Positions 63,068 through 64,000 of a DNA stretch of 64,000 nucleotides are shown here, piece by piece. Position 1 is the stretch's first letter, and every line of letters starts with the position of its first letter. Below the pieces are notes generated by a model. It was not told where the DNA came from. It made no database searches and saw only the letters and a list, made by a program, of their open reading frames with translations. The translations under genes were made by a program, and so were the position numbers. This stretch comes from Ilyomonas sp963790435 (GTDB lineage Bacteria; Bacteroidota; Bacteroidia; Chitinophagales; Chitinophagaceae), in the NCBI GenBank assembly GCA_963790435.1, contig CAWBOI010000001.1, forward strand, positions 1,240,001-1,304,000, written 5' to 3'.

Positions 63068-63821
63068 TACCGGCTCTTATGAAGACATTACGGATCAAAT
63101 TTTATCGCTGGCAGAAACAAAAACCAGTTCTTATACTTGCGTTGCAAACGTACATATGCTGGTAGAAGCCTATCGTCATAAAGAATTTGCAGATGCTGTA
63201 AACAATGCTGATGTAGTTACTCCTGATGGCAAACCCATTACATGGGGCTTAAAACTGTTGCATCATTTGCCTCAGGATAGAGTTGCCGGAATGGATTTGC
63301 TTCCCAGCCTTTTAGAGAGAGTTAGTAAAAATGGCGTTTCGGTGTATTTTTTAGGAGGAACCGAACAAATGCTCGAGAACACTCGCCATTACATGGCACA
63401 AAACCGTCCTGATTTAAAAATTGCGGGTGCATTCAGTCCACCATTCCGCCAACTTACAGCCAGTGAGGAAGAAGCTATTGTGCAAGAAATCAACCAATCG
63501 GGCGCAGGATTGGTGTTGGTGGCAATGGGCTGTCCTAAACAGGAGAAATGGATGGCAGCCATGAAAGGCAGAATACAAGCTTGCATGGTGGGCATCGGTG
63601 GTGCTTTGCCTGTAATGATTGGTGAACAAAAACGTGCTCCCCGCTGGATGCAAAATGCAGGCTTGGAATGGGCTTACCGACTAAGCCAGGAACCGCGCCG
63701 GCTATTTAAAAGATATGCCGTAACCAACACTATCTTTATTTGGTTAATCACAAAACAATATTTCAATTCCCGCGTTTCATTACTACAACATCCAATTGAA
63801 GACTATACAGGTTTTAATTAA
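63033..63821 (+). CDS. WecG/TagA/CpsF-family glycosyltransferase
   Basis: 262 residues. VANVHMLVEAYRHKEF, NADVVTPDGKPITWGLKLL, RVAGMDLLPSLLERV, VAMGCPKQEKWM, GIGGALPVMIGEQKRAPRWM, LEWAYRLSQEPRRLFKRY. These match the GT26 WecG/TagA family that adds ManNAc- or ManNAcA-type sugars to lipid-linked intermediates. It overlaps the GT4 gene and is followed 15 bp later by the next gene. Confidence 0.92.
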   Translation: MEKLNLLSLCISTGSYEDITDQILSLAETKTSSYTCVANVHMLVEAYRHKEFADAVNNADVVTPDGKPITWGLKLLHHLPQDRVAGMDLLPSLLERVSKNGVSVYFLGGTEQMLENTRHYMAQNRPDLKIAGAFSPPFRQLTASEEEAIVQEINQSGAGLVLVAMGCPKQEKWMAAMKGRIQACMVGIGGALPVMIGEQKRAPRWMQNAGLEWAYRLSQEPRRLFKRYAVTNTIFIWLITKQYFNSRVSLLQHPIEDYTGFN

Positions 63822-63836
63822 ATAAAACCATTGCTT

Positions 63837-64000
63837 ATGAACATACGCTTTTTACGGTCGCTGCAATTTACGCTGGCTATCATAGATTTCATTACAATCA
63901 ATCTGGTGTTTTTTGCGGCTCGTTTTATATTCCAATCTCAACACTTTATCCAACACGGCAACGAATACGATTTTTTCGGGCTGTTTTTGGGTATTGCCTG
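63837..64000 (+). CDS. Polyprenyl-phosphate glycosylphosphotransferase, N-terminal fragment
   Basis: Starts MNIRFLRSLQFTLAIIDFIT and continues with VFFAARFIFQSQ, hydrophobic helices as in exopolysaccharide polyprenyl glycosylphosphotransferases (WbaP/WcaJ-like). Only 54 codons are in the window and the catalytic part lies outside. Position after GT4 and WecG genes supports the assignment. Confidence 0.7.
   Translation, partial: MNIRFLRSLQFTLAIIDFITINLVFFAARFIFQSQHFIQHGNEYDFFGLFLGIA

Noticed and set aside
1..64000. CRISPR arrays, rRNA, tRNA genes, transposases
   Set aside because: I looked for regularly spaced direct repeats, clover-leaf tRNA patterns, rRNA words and transposase genes, and found none that I could support.

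Overview
The window looks like chromosomal DNA of a member of the Bacteroidota, most likely Chitinophagaceae-like. Several things support this. Translation starts lack Shine-Dalgarno sequences and follow A-rich leaders. TAnnTTTG-type -7 promoter boxes sit close to start codons. There is an exbB-exbD-exbD-tonB-tonB cluster, a serine palmitoyltransferase-like enzyme, a FucP-type permease, and DUF4230 and AsmA-like envelope proteins. The content is mostly housekeeping with short accessory patches. The genus is inference; no rRNA or tRNA gene was seen.

Layout. 1-6.3 kb: 3' end of an M13 metallopeptidase, a YVTN-propeller phosphoesterase, an SDR, a lone receiver domain and a periplasmic aspartic protease with PDZ. 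6.4-10.6 kb: a stand-alone C-terminal half of carbamoyl-phosphate synthase, a heptose-7-P kinase, a frameshifted isoaspartyl peptidase and a small secreted protein. 10.7-16.4 kb: a broken toxin-antitoxin locus whose toxin runs into the 3' end of lepA, then an assimilatory sulfite-reduction and siroheme block (precorrin-2 dehydrogenase, frameshifted cysI, cysJ, cobA). 16.4-24.8 kb: two DUF4230 proteins, purN, an AsmA-like protein, an esterase, a DUF433/DUF5615 TA pair and metG. 25.3-29.4 kb: the TonB energising operon. 29.4-45.2 kb: a UmuD-like protein that has lost both catalytic residues, WalJ-like hydrolase, SDR plus AraC regulator, PyrR-like protein, Fe-S membrane protein, LysE, ATP-grasp, DoxX, CNNM/CorC, RluD, cysteine desulfurase, GH13 and an SPT-like enzyme. 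45.3-49.5 kb: a SAM-I riboswitch followed by metY-metX-hom. 49.9-61.3 kb: PBP1A, a serine hydrolase and membrane protein separated by a large inverted repeat, a ferritin-like protein, rlmH, cysE, FucP permease, aldo/keto reductase and a ROK kinase. 61.9-64 kb: the start of an exopolysaccharide locus (GT4, WecG/TagA, polyprenyl-P glycosylphosphotransferase).

How the genes work together. CysI/CysJ with siroheme made by CobA and the precorrin-2 dehydrogenase give sulfide. CysE gives O-acetylserine, and hom-metX-metY gives homocysteine under SAM control, so sulfur assimilation is a recurring theme. TonB/ExbB/ExbD would power outer-membrane receptors encoded elsewhere.

Most unusual signals. (1) The 11-mer GCAAAAACAAA occurs 26 times, in all three reading frames and between genes, far above a rough composition-based expectation of about 0.06. 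(2) A ParE/RelE-like toxin start is fused in frame to the last ~65 residues of LepA. (3) The UmuD-like protein has S-to-A and K-to-R at the catalytic dyad. (4) Many distinct palindromic or word-like intergenic repeat families occur, including one nested inside another. (5) Three genes carry the same +1 type frameshift, which may be real decay or consensus errors.
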